From NCBI GenBank assembly GCA_012845835.1, contig JABAKD010000012.1, positions 8,235,973-8,299,972 of the forward strand: 64,000 nucleotides of DNA. The letters are read 5' to 3'. A program made the translations under genes and the position numbers. Under the pieces are notes generated by a model, which ran no database searches, was not told the origin of the DNA, and saw only the letters and a list, made by a program, of their open reading frames with translations. The stretch's first letter is position 1. Each line of letters starts with the position of its first letter. This DNA comes from Undaria pinnatifida (lineage: Eukaryota > Sar > Phaeophyceae > Laminariales > Alariaceae). Positions 39,597-50,520 of the stretch are shown here, piece by piece.

Positions 39597-40790
39597 TGAG
39601 GCTACCCTTCCACCCACGCTCGGTCACCTCCAGACGGCGGTAAAGGGTCGCCACTTTGTCATCGTGCGCCGCCGCGCTTGCCTTCATCTCCTTCTCAAGC
39701 TGCGCCATGGCAGCCTCGGCATTCTATGGCGCGGAATGAGAAAGACTTGAAGGCGAACGCGGCCGCGCACGAAGGCGAAATGGCGACCCTTCAGCGCCGG
39801 CTGGAGGTGACCGAGCGTGGTTGGAAGACTTCTCGCGAAATGCGGAAGGAGGCAAGATGGCCCTTAGCAAAGCGTTCACAGAACGCTACACTTCGGAGAT
39901 TAATCCAGAGGCATTCTATGGAGCAGCATGAGAAGAAATGAAGGCCAGCGCGGCGGCGCACAAAGGCGAAATAGCAACCCTTCAGCACCGGCTGGAGGTG
40001 ACCGAGCGTGGGTGGAAGGCTTACCGCGAAATGCGGGAGAAGGCAAGACGGCCCTTAACAAACTGTCCACAGAAGGCGAGAATTTAAGCTGTTCTCAGAG
40101 CGCGAGAATTCAGAGATTCTCGCGTTCTGTGAACAGTTTTTTGAGTGCCATCTTGCCTTCTCCCGCATTTCGCGAAAAGTCTTGGGACCCATACTCGGTC
40201 ACCTCCAGCCGGCGCTGAAGGGTCGCCACTTCATCATCGTGCGCCGCCGCGCTTGCATTCATTTCCTTCTCATGCTGCACCATGGCAGCGTCGGCATTCT
40301 ATGGTGCAGCATGAGAATAAATGAAGACAAGCGCGGCGGCGAACGAAGGCGAAATGGCGACCCTTCAGCGCCCGCTGGAGGCGACCGAGCGTGGGTGGAA
40401 GACTTCTCGCGAAATGCGGGAGAATGCAAGATGGCCCTTAACAAACTGTTTACAGAACGCGAGAATTCAGATATCAATCCAGTGTATGGTACGAAGTGCG
40501 AAAAGCTCACCGCACTGGTTTCCTTTTCATTCCGACCTTGTCGGGAGTGCGGTGTCGTTTTTTCCTGTTTTTGTTGCATACGCTGGATTCATCTCTGAAT
40601 TCTCGCGTTCTGTGAACAGTTTGTTTAGGGCCATCTTGCCTTCTCATGCACTTCTCGAGAAGTCTTCCACCCACGCTCGGTCATCTCCAGCCGGCGTTGA
40701 AGGGTCGCTATTTCGCCTTCGTGCGCCGCCGCGTTCGCCTTCAAGTTTTTCTCATGCGCTGCACCATAGAATGCCAAGGCTGGCATGGTG
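39597..40790. repeat. Array of six coiled-coil modules in mixed orientation
   Basis: Modules of about 130-200 bases lie at about 39597-39725 (-), 39731-39905 (+), 39915-40085 (+), 40105-40312 (-), 40313-40480 (+) and 40590-40790 (-). In its own orientation each encodes KASAAAHEGEMATLQRRLEV, then TERGWKTSREM and a basic tail. Opposite neighbours meet at palindromic joints, such as 'gagaattcagagattctcgc' near 40107. A single module sits in exon b at 35200. Short frames (for example 39678-39941) are open within modules but no frame runs through the array. Confidence 0.8.
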
Positions 40791-40989
40791 CAGAAAAAAA
40801 AAAAAATGTAAGCCTACTTGGCTTTAGCGTATAGCCCCCTTCCCCTTTCTATATCTTGTCGGAAATAGCGGTGTTTTTTCGAAAACGAAATCGAACACCA
40901 CTGGATTGGTAGTGATTAGCTAGAGCAACTTACAGTAGTCTAGAGTGGTAAAATGTTTGTGGTGTACGTATCTGGTACCTGTTAAGTGT

Positions 40990-41250
40990 TTTCGTCTTTC
41001 TGGACGTTCGCTTTCGACGGCGAGCAGGAACATGCGGGCGAGCTTGCATGTTGCCTGAAGCGGAGCAAGCAGGCAGGTTCGGTCGCGAAAGTTCTCAAGG
41101 CACGAAAATACCTGACGAGTCAGGTCTTATCATTGTTGTGCCATGCGAATTTCAGCGTCCGCTCCTGCCTGCCTGCTCCGCTGCAGGCGAGGGTGGCAAG
41201 TTCCCCCGCATGTTCCTGATCGCTGCGAAAGCGAAACGTCCTAGAACGAC
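40990..41250. repeat. Palindrome 2, about 260 bp (diverged copy of palindrome 1)
   Basis: Centred at 41117 on 'cctgacgagtcagg'. Arms share 'gcgagcaggaacatgcggg' and its complement. The loop of palindrome 1 is shortened here. Both copies keep inverted symmetry although they have diverged from each other. Confidence 0.8.
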
Positions 41251-41624
41251 AAATCATATTGTATTCAATATATCCCTTTTAGCTATCGACCCCTTTGAGG
41301 CCCAGGCGAGGCTGCCTCTACAACAGGTGTTGGCTTTCTTACAGCAGTGTGCAGCAGACGGGAAGCAGCGTCCTGCGCGCGCGTCGTACATATCGTTCCG
41401 TTCGGACATGGACATTCGACGTCGAATACCGATATATTAAATTCTACCATCGTTTTAGACTATTGTACGAAGTGGTTTAGTTTACATGTTCGTAACATCA
41501 TTTCTCGTGCTGTGTAGCAGGGTGCGGAACAACAACATGAAGAGAGAGGTTGCATATGATACGTGCACCGGTCTACCCGCCGGGCACTCAGTTACCCAGG
41601 ACAATATCCAAGTTTGTTGCGCCC
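41251..41624. other. No supported feature up to the gap
   Basis: Sequence from 41280 to 41340 still matches 35990-36150 loosely ('gttggctttctta-a-cag-gtgcagcag'). Nothing else recognised. Confidence 0.4.
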
Positions 41625-42124
41625 NNNNNNNNNNNNNNNNNNNNNNNNNNNNNNNNNNNNNNNNNNNNNNNNNNNNNNNNNNNNNNNNNNNNNNNNNNNN
41701 NNNNNNNNNNNNNNNNNNNNNNNNNNNNNNNNNNNNNNNNNNNNNNNNNNNNNNNNNNNNNNNNNNNNNNNNNNNNNNNNNNNNNNNNNNNNNNNNNNNN
41801 NNNNNNNNNNNNNNNNNNNNNNNNNNNNNNNNNNNNNNNNNNNNNNNNNNNNNNNNNNNNNNNNNNNNNNNNNNNNNNNNNNNNNNNNNNNNNNNNNNNN
41901 NNNNNNNNNNNNNNNNNNNNNNNNNNNNNNNNNNNNNNNNNNNNNNNNNNNNNNNNNNNNNNNNNNNNNNNNNNNNNNNNNNNNNNNNNNNNNNNNNNNN
42001 NNNNNNNNNNNNNNNNNNNNNNNNNNNNNNNNNNNNNNNNNNNNNNNNNNNNNNNNNNNNNNNNNNNNNNNNNNNNNNNNNNNNNNNNNNNNNNNNNNNN
42101 NNNNNNNNNNNNNNNNNNNNNNNN
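41625..42124. other. Assembly gap (500 N)
   Basis: Exactly 500 unknown bases, probably a scaffold gap of estimated or default size. It lies just after palindrome 2, where inverted repeats could have broken the assembly. Confidence 0.99.
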
Positions 42125-42367
42125 AAAACAACTGCTGCAGCATTACTCTATTAATACACTATCTTCGATATAAAATTATCGGGAAATGAAGAACAAATAA
42201 AAAGGTAAAGTTGGTACTCCCGGACCCTTTCGACAATCTTCGATTAGCCCGACAAGAGTCTCCCGGGGCCACAATCAGGATGACTTTGGCTCTACGACGC
42301 CACGACCACTCGGGTACGGGGGTACCAGGTACCATATACCGGATTATTACGAAGGGTATACCATTTG

Positions 42368-42460
42368 TATCTCTCTAGGATGAAGAATCAGCACGAACAC
42401 TGGACGTACTAATGATGCCGTTGGTTAGAAAAAATAACGGTTTAATCTACACTACTACTG
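42368..42460 (+). repeat. R6 100-bp dispersed repeat, copy 1
   Basis: Pattern 'tctctctagg-atgaagaatc', 'agcacg-acactgg', 'cgttggt-aga', 'aacggtttaatc'. Other copies at 45205-45300, 47275-47385 and 49985-50085, with a fragment at 49460. Confidence 0.75.
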
Positions 42461-44279
42461 CTGCTGTTAGGTACATTAAAAAAAATAGGTATACTGCAAC
42501 ATGCGCGTAAAAACCGAAATTTACACGGATCTACATCCAGCACCGACAGCCAGTGCCCGCGTCGATGCCTAGTAGAGAGACGAGCTATGTGGTCACAAAC
42601 TACGAGACAGAGAAACACATTGCGAAAACAGGAAGATGTGTTGGCCATGCAACGCCAACCGCGATGAACACGCAGGCAACAATTATGCAAGCCAGCACAT
42701 CAGACTATTTGCAAAAACAAGAAAATAATAAGAACGAAGAAAATGCAAAAAAGAAAAAAACAATCGTCGAAAGAAAGAGGCAAATATGACGGCATGAGAA
42801 AAATGAAAACAAAGCCCAACAGCCAGCCAGCAAATACTATTAATATTAGTAATAGTAGCACACAGCAGATAACGACATCCACGTGAAAACTCACGATTGC
42901 CAAAGGGCTCATCATCGGCGTGATCCGGAGTGACGGCCCCGTGCCCTCTCCAGAGATGTGTAGCTCAAGGTGGCCGTCCACATTCCCTTTCGAGCTGCCG
43001 ACGAGCAGAGGAGAGGATCAGATGGTGAGCGCGACGGCGGCGTGGGTGCCGAGGGCAGCTTCCCCCAGGTCTTAAGTTCGAGAGACATCGTCCTGCAACT
43101 CGAAGACGCTGTTCTTGGCTTTTTCTGCGATGGTCTCCTCTCTGCCAAGGGACAACTCGGAACAAACAGGCCCCTCGCATTCAACTGAACTCGACGCCGA
43201 CAAGAGAACTACGTTCCGAGGCCGTCGGCAGGTACGAGACCGCGACCCCCTGTGGTAGCAGCGAGGTGGTCTCCGTGAGCTACAACTACATGGGGTCGGG
43301 GGACGCTTAATAAGCGTTCAGGCGGAGAAGACGGCGACCGCCCATCCAGGTTGGACAGACCAAAGGTGAAAGTGCCAAAGTGGGGACAGGACAGGCGGCG
43401 TAAACTCCAGAGGGCTGCTGCATAGATCTCAAAGATCTTCAGTTGGCCCAGCTTGGCCAAAAGGTTGAAATATACGTGCAGAGGGTGGCCCCTTTTAATG
43501 GACCCCGCGACAAGGACATATGTACGTGAGCGACCCCAAACTTATCCGCACCGTTTCCCCCCACTTTAATCCATGTAGAACTGCAACGACGTTTTCGGGC
43601 ACAACTACTACGAGTATCTTGGAAAAATTGTCGAACACATCTTGTAATTCCGAAAGGGTTCAGGGATCTCGTCCCTTGTAGTGGACGCAACCTTCAACAA
43701 GGGACCATTTCCCCATAATAAGGTGCCACCGCGTAGTTTCCAGCTTGAAAACGCCACATGTACTGCTAGAAAACGTTTAGAAGGGTCAAACGTGCTAAGG
43801 GACGCCGTTATATAGAGGACCCCGCTCCGACGAACTAACATGGTGGTGCATGGTGGTACTATATGGCCCTTTAACAGGGGCCACCTACTTTACTTGACTG
43901 TACCAGGCATTTTCCACCGAATTTTGGCAACTGCAAAAAAAACATTTCACGTTTGGTTCCACAGAGTCCAAGCAGTTTATCCCGAAAGCCGAGACAGCAG
44001 GTTTATAAGAGGTAAACCCTCATCTTAGCCCCCAGAGCGCGTGCTGGTGATTTATTCGGAGTCGAGATGCAATGACGCGTTAGTGTGAACTATCAACCAT
44101 TTTTTCGACGCTGGTCAAAAGTCGTACACACTACATACGGCAACTCCCTGACAATTCCATCAGAACCGAGATCTCAAAGATCGCTTCGGATGCAAGGCAC
44201 ACACGAACTGCAACAGTTAAGTCGTAGATAAGTAGGGAGCTAGGCCGCAAAATATCTGGTATTAGTCTGGCCTCTTCAG
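42461..44279. other. No recognised gene; possible decayed coding block 42900-44040
   Basis: 42900-43460 is GC-richer than its surroundings with short open frames on both strands (90 codons minus at 42912-43184, 83 codons minus at 43209-43460, 83 codons minus at 43439-43690, 77 codons minus at 43608-43841). Consecutive minus frames with small gaps resemble a frame-shifted gene, but I could not match any family. Plus frame 43840-44028 (62 codons) is also unassigned. Confidence 0.3.
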
Positions 44280-44420
44280 GCAAGTACCGGGGTACCTGGC
44301 GGATAGTGCCCGGTCGAAATTGCTCCCGTCAGGGTCCCCGGGTAAGGCCTCCTACCCACGTGTAATCGGGTCGTCGGGTACCCGAATTCCCGGATTCGCC
44401 AGGCAACCGCCATGTACCCG
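44280..44420. repeat. CCCGGGTA-type degenerate repeat patch
   Basis: 'ggtacctggcgg', 'ccccgggtaagg' and 'gtcgggtacccgaattcccg' recall the repeat at 110-500. A similar patch is at 45855-45960. Confidence 0.5.
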
Positions 44421-45204
44421 CAGTTTGACAGGCCCCGTTCTAGTATCCCATCCAGTACAACAACATACCTGGCATGCATATTGAAACCCTTCTAAAACCT
44501 CCACTGCGATACATTCGAGGTATAACCATGCCGCAGAATAGTATCGACACAACCGTACTAGCCTGTCCAGGGAATCGGGTAGTACCTGGGGACTCGATTA
44601 CCTAGACTCGTCGGGTAGTCTGGTGCTGTTATCCGCAGCTTGACGTACCCCCGGTTTAGCATCGCGCACAATGTATATGGAAACCCTGCTCAAAAACACA
44701 CTGACTGCTGCTCCACTGCTGCTTACAGTAGTATACGTACAGTTTTCGTATACAGGATGAACAGTAGTGCGGTAGTAATTAAAATTGAAAAAATATACCG
44801 GGTCAGGGGAGCACAAAAACAATCTTGCCCACACTTTTTTTCTTTTCTTAGGGAGCCAGACAGGGCGGGGTTCACTAAAATAGAATAAAACCAATTTGTA
44901 AGAAAACGTTATTTTCTCGATTCGAACAGAAATCACGGGAATCACAACGCTCCGTTTTTTTTTTCGGTTTGACCTTTCTAGAAGTGTGGCTCCATTTTTT
45001 CTTTTGTGTGTGATCCCTGATAGCATGTATCGTACGTGTGTTTCATTTTTCCTCTTCGTTGTTGTTGCTCTTCGAATATGCGTTGCAAGGCACGTTCGTG
45101 TCAACCAGAGTGTGACAACGCAAGCAACCAGACAAGAACAACAGCAACAACAACAAAAAAGTGCAGCCGAGGGCCACCACTCTGCCTTGAAGTTTGTGAC
45201 TACA
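44421..45204. other. No supported gene
   Basis: A 168-codon minus frame (44598-45104) has basic and aromatic-rich composition typical of AT-rich random sequence. No motif recognised. Confidence 0.35.
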
Positions 45205-45300
45205 GAGCCTTTGTCTCTCTCTAGGGATGACGAATCGGCACGGACATTGGGTATGCTGGATGTCGATGGGTGGAAGCAGCAGTTGAATAAAAGCTACACA
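45205..45300 (+). repeat. R6 repeat, copy 2
   Basis: 'ctctctctagggatgacgaa', 'tcggcacggacattgggtat' and 'gctggatgtcgatgggtgga'. Closest to copy 4 (49985). Confidence 0.75.
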
Positions 45301-47274
45301 CATGCGAGATGGCAAATATAATAATACTCGTACGATATACATACCAGGTACATCGCAACGACTGCAGCAAGACGCAACGTACATACGGTATAATAATGCA
45401 TGTGGCTTCCGGGTTGTTTTCCTGGAGCATGGCGGCGTGGCTCCTGGCATTTTCAAGTCTGCAGCTTGCGCCTACAATCCGTCATGGACCTCTGCCCGCT
45501 TCACATGATTTGTTCCATTTTCCTTCCTGCGCGAAGTGGCTTGTTCCCTCTTGATATACACCAGGTACGTCATCGATGCTGCGGTTACTGCTTGTGCACT
45601 AAAACTGGCTCATCCCAGGCGACTGTGGTATCGAGTACTGGTACTCGTTTACACTGATAAGGAACGTGTTTGCGCTTGTTTGGTTGTGTGTGTACTCGTT
45701 TTTCACAAAACGTCGTGCTCTCTAGACAGCCATCCGGCACATCCACAAGGTTGCTCATCACGTAGAGTGCGCTTCTTGTTTCAATACTAACCTGTCGTAT
45801 GCTCTTCTCTCGGCTTTTCGCTCCACCTTAAGAACACAGCAGGCTCGGTACAGTCTGGGATACCCGGGTACACGCTCCAGTAACGAGTATCCGGGTACCC
45901 GGGTAGACGGCACTTTAAGCGGCTACCCGAGGGTAGAAAATCCGAAAATGTCTGGGTACGTGTTGCAAACGGGTATTCGAAGGGGTCAACCTCTATTAAT
46001 GCTATTCACACCCACGTGCGAATCCCGATGCTGGTGTGGTAGAGAGATATGTGCTCCATCTACTCTTACAACGGGCGGAGAGGGGCGGGGCGGGGCGGGA
46101 CGGTGTGAGAGCAATTCCATAACCTGTTCTATACCTCACAGGACGCGGGGCGGGCGGAGTGGCGCTCCGAAGGATGAATCTAGCCTCGAAAAACAGAAAA
46201 GCTCATCATCATGCTGGTCCTCCTCCCTTTAATATAGTCGTAGTCGAGGCGATGTTGACGATGCGTAGCGTGAATTCGCGAAGTCACTCCCCCCCCATCC
46301 CCTCTTCGACGGTGCTATTACTAACTTGCTATTTTCCTCACGTCGCGGAAAGTCGACGTTTTTCGAAGCATGGTATACCGCTATATATGTAATCGCTACA
46401 GTGTACGGAGTACGCTGGTAGATCGCCATCATCAAAACAGTACGGAATGATCAAGGGCGGTCTTCCTCGAGCACGCCGACCTTTCTTATCAGCACGCACA
46501 GTAGCCGTTTTATTTTTAGCCTAATAAATACTTGAACTACACAGCAAGTGTAGGACACCAAACAAAAAAAAAACATAAACACCATATCAGGCTGAGTTTC
46601 TTATTTGGGAGAGGGTGCATTCTACACTAACTTCCGTAAAACAGCTCCCGAATTCCGTATGTTGCTGAAATCAGCCTCATAGTACTCTGTTTCTTATTTG
46701 TGGTTTCAGTTGAACTGCTACTATACAACAATATGCAAACCAGGAAGGCTAGGCATAGTACTACTTGTAAGAACACGAGAGACATCATCCCCCTTTTGAG
46801 ACACAAACGGACAAACGCGAAGTTGTTTACGTGTATGAGAACATGTGTTTGATGCTCGGAGTCCGGAGTACCCGTACCCCGTGCGCTTGTTCACTCGCAT
46901 GCGAGCGGAAAAGCTTGACCCTTTATTTAGCTTTTGGGACCCAAGCCAACCGACCAAACCACACCATGGCATACGATGACATCGACCGTTTAGTGTGAGA
47001 AGGAATCAGTGCGCGTACGAGTATAATATGATGATTTATGCTGTTCACGTGTAGAAATGACTCCTTGCTAGTTCTTCAGGACACCTGTCGTTTGTTTTGC
47101 CTTGCTTTGTTATACGAAGTATTTATTTATTTATTTATTTTCTTTATTTTCTATTATTTTTTTTATGGTCTGGCTTGTTTTGTTGTGTCCTCGTACCCGG
47201 CACGCTAGCATTTCACTTGCTTTACCTTGATGAATTGCGACTGTTTGGTTTACTCTGTTTCACAGTCTGTGACC
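45301..47274. other. No recognised gene; CCCGGGTA patch and G-rich tract
   Basis: 45855-45960 has 'gggatacccgggtacac' and 'tatccgggtacccgggtaga'. 46080-46105 is a run of GGGGC units ('ggggcggggcggggcggga') that could form a G-quadruplex. The ORFs present (up to 94 codons) are not supported. 47115-47150 is an ATTT microsatellite. Confidence 0.45.
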
Positions 47275-47385
47275 ACATAATTTGTATCTCTCCAAGATCT
47301 CTCTAAGATGAAGAATCAGCACGGACTCTGAGTGCACTGATGTCGTTGGGTAGAAAGAACGGTTTAATGTGAAGACAACACAACA
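47275..47385 (+). repeat. R6 repeat, copy 3
   Basis: 'ctctctaagatgaagaatca', 'gcacggactctgagtgcact' and 'aacggtttaatgtga'. Closest to copy 1. Confidence 0.7.
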
Positions 47386-48263
47386 CACACTCGTTAAAAA
47401 TTATGTACAGTACGGACTACGGACACTGAAAATGCCATCTACAAACCCCTCGAGGACTCCAGAGACAAAAAGTGTCCAAAATAAATGACGAACACAGCAT
47501 CGGCCGCAGGAGGTAGGCCGCAGGCCGTGGGGTGCTGGGTTTGGCGATGACACGTCTCGCACCTACCCTGGGTTATACGTGCATGGCACTATTCGAAGTG
47601 CTACTCGCTCGCGCAAGACGGGTGGTACGAAAAGTGCGATCGTACTTCTCATTTCTCGATCGCTTTGCTTGGGTCCGAAAAGCGGTATTACGTACGTACC
47701 TCATCAGCCCGGTTGCGCCATGATGGTGCCGATGCTGTAATCGTCGTTGTGTCCAAGACTAAATCTCCCTCTGAAGACCTAAGAGGGTTCACTTCCAGCT
47801 TTAGTTGTGCACGGAAAAATTGAAAGGATTCAACCGAAAATCACAAGAGCCGAGGTCTCCTTGTACCTTCACTGCTGCTACTGCTTGCACTACTACTGCT
47901 ACTACAAACTGCTACTACAAACTGCTACTACGAACTGCTACGACGACGACAACTACTACTATTAATACTCCCCCCCGTCCCCCTACTATCCCCACACACC
48001 AGGTAAACAAGGCTCCTCGCTCTAGGCTATTTACCACAAGCGTACCTCGAAAAACCTAGATCACAGGCGGACTCGACAAACAGCGTGGTAATGACGGCTT
48101 TGCGACTCTCACCTGCTCTCCGCCGCCGCATAGACGACTCCCGCGCCGGTGAGTGCCACGCACACCGGAAGGTTGGCGAGGCACGCTGGGGCAAAGAAAA
48201 TCAATGGCGGCGGCATCTTGTCGCTGCAGATATCCAGAAGGTAGTAAAGTCCTCTTGATCATA
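47386..48263. other. No recognised gene; ACT/CTA microsatellite
   Basis: 47868-47965 is an imperfect trinucleotide repeat (actgctactacaaactgcta). An ATG frame at 47532-47723 (63 codons) has no recognised feature. Confidence 0.45.
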
Positions 48264-49425
48264 GGCCGTCAACTCCGGCGTGCTGCACGTAGATAAATAG
48301 ACAGAGGGGTGAGCAGAACAAGCGATGAGAATTAGATGTAAAGGTCAGCAAGTACCACATACCTGGTACTACTACAAATGAATCACACCCCGGTGATGAC
48401 ATTTTCGGTTTAAAAAAAAAATCATAGGGTGTGATATCCTGTGGGGGGGGTGATATCGTATGTAAACCGGGTGATAAAGAGTAGCCCGCAGGGGTCACGA
48501 AGGGGGTGTGATGAACCACGGGGTATGGTAGCACTTCCGCACACCCACAGGAGGGCGTAGGGGTGTAGTAATGAGTGGTGTGATAAAAATGGGTATGATA
48601 ACACTGCCTGTAACGAATCGTACTGCTACCGCACACTTGAAAAGTGTGACATTGCGGGGGTTTCTGCGGGGGCCTGACTGGTGCGTGCTGACGCTTCTGC
48701 GGTACTTATGTGTGTTGCTGCGAGCGAGTAAGCAGCTGGCTGCTGAGCCCGTGCGGTGGCTGCCATATTGGCGCCTGTTGCTGTGCCAGCTGCTGCTGCT
48801 GTCAATTCAACAGCACCAGCAGGAGCAGTACCAGGAGGAGCCGCAGGTGTAGAATAAGTTTGCTCGGGTCGAAAGAACGAGGTGATCGGTCACGCCTGCA
48901 CCGCTGCGGTCGAAGCAGTTGTCGAAGGAGCGGAGGTGCTGGCGGCGGCATCTTATGTAACCCGGGTGATAGTTCGCCTCCTTGTTTGAAATGCCAAAAA
49001 AACAGCACCGGGGTGTGGTTGTCTGCGGAGGGTGTGGTTTCTTATGTGGGAGTAGTTTATTATGTAGCATAGGTGAATACCATGATACTGTTGATACCTC
49101 CTCTTCTTCACAGGCAGTCAACTTCGACGTGTACCGCTTGTGGATGGACGGGGGATAGTAGGCGGGGTGAATTAGCGCTAGACGTTAGCAACTACGGCGT
49201 GCTGTGATCGTAGACAGATTGCCGGATGGAGGTGCAGAGCAGGGGGCATGAATTAGCCTTAGAGTTCACAAAGTACGTGAACATGATAGCATGATTCTAT
49301 CGATACCTCTGATTGACCGTAGGTAGTCAACTTAAGCGTGCTGCTAGTAGATGGGCGAAAGGAGGCACAGAGTAGCGTGGTGAAGTAGCGCTAAACACAG
49401 GCAAGTAAGTACATATAATAATAAC
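48264..49425 (+). repeat. Divergent 110-120-bp repeats flanking a low-complexity block
   Basis: Units near 48264, 49112, 49195 and 49325 share 'gtcaactt-gcgtgctgc', 'agatggacgg' and 'tgaattagcgctagacgt'-like blocks. The block between (48420-48960) is GCTG/CACCCC-rich. On its minus strand a frame from about 48850 to 48422 is open for about 140 codons, Ala/Thr-rich (AAAAGTATGANMAATARAQQ). This could be a mucin-like exon, but the low complexity makes it weak. Confidence 0.55.
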
Positions 49426-49984
49426 TACCAAGGTATTAATAGTATCGGGGCACAGATTGTCTCTCTCTAGGGTAGAGCACTGCTTGATTTCGCACTAGTT
49501 TTCAACAATGTTACAGTAACTGCAGCAATCGTGTGTTTAGCGGTACTGTGCTATACCACGCGTATCATACCAGGTACCAAGCACTACAATGGGATCCGAA
49601 GGGTGCGCCAGCTAGCGTTGGGCTGCGAAAGCAACTGAGTTAAATCGACACACGACGCGTATGAAAATACGTGGAAGTGTGGTGAGCTAAAGCTTTATTT
49701 TTCCCCATCCGCCGGAGGATGAAAAAAAAAAAAAAAGCAAGCAAATTGGCCCCGAACAAAAACTAGCACGGGTGCATATCATATTCTCCTTGGAAAGGAG
49801 TCATCTTGTTTTCTCATACGTACGACACGGATGTTGTTCTTGTTGATGGCATGCTTTCTGCTGGTTCAGATGCCTTTTTTTCCCCGAGACAGCACTAAAT
49901 TCACGATCAGAGGGTAAATTATCGAGTTGTTAGACATCTAACACGGGTTTTGCCTCTGCACTCTGGATCGTAGTTTGTGACCAC
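49426..49984. other. No supported gene
   Basis: Contains an R6 fragment at 49455-49485 and the 49680-49725 inverse match to 29967-30010. Otherwise nothing recognised. Confidence 0.4.
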
Positions 49985-50090
49985 AGACATTGTCTCTCTC
50001 TAGGATACCGATAAGGAATCGGCACGGACACTGGGGGTGCTGGATGTCGATGGACGAAAACAACGGTTCAATGTGCAGAACAAATACATA
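49985..50090 (+). repeat. R6 repeat, copy 4
   Basis: 'gtctctctctaggataccga', 'cggcacggacactgggggtg' and 'ctggatgtcgatgga'. The minus-strand peptide IDIQHPQCPCRF is nearly the same in copy 2 (IDIQHTQCPCRF), but copies 1 and 3 do not keep it. Confidence 0.75.
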
Positions 50091-50352
50091 CACACACCAG
50101 AGAGAGAGTGTTATTAGTCTACTAGGGATGGTAGATTGCCACCGTTCTGGCGGTTGCGCTGGGTTAAGAATCCCGGCTTGTGTACCTTCACCCGGGATAA
50201 GTTGGACAGCACAACTCACCACAACAGCACACCCGGTGACAATATTTTTAAAGGCCAACATGTTATTCCGGGGGTGTGATATCATGCGTGTTATTTACGG
50301 TATATTTATCGCACATCGCACACGTTTTTTTTTCTGTGTTTACTCCTGTATC

Positions 50353-50520
50353 CGAAAGTGCGAAAGCGTAAGTTGGCGGAAATCGACTGAAAATGGGCGA
50401 GCAGCGGGAATGCTGAATGAACCCTATGCGCAATAAAAATGAAAGCAAGTGTCGTGGGGGGAGAAGGGGAGACACCGATTCATGACTACGGCATGTCAAG
50501 AAGGTCGATGAGGGTAACAC
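50353..50520 (+). mobile_element. SINE2 body fragment, old
   Basis: 'gcgaaagcgtaagttggcgg', 'gagcagcggga-tgctgaa', 'ccctatgcgc', 'gagaagggg-gacacc' match the SINE2 body at 55790-55920. Head and tail are missing. Confidence 0.65.

Noticed and set aside
41486-42189. Open frames of about 180-220 codons across the gap
   Set aside because: They are almost entirely unknown bases (N).
42900-44040. Integrated large DNA virus gene (for example a capsid gene of the kind found in brown algal genomes)
   Set aside because: I could not align any segment with a capsid or other viral motif. Only broken, unassigned frames are present.
49985-50090. Conserved minus-strand peptide IDIQH.QCPCRF as a protein motif
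   Set aside because: Kept only in R6 copies 2 and 4. Copies 1 and 3 break the frame, so the conservation is at DNA level.
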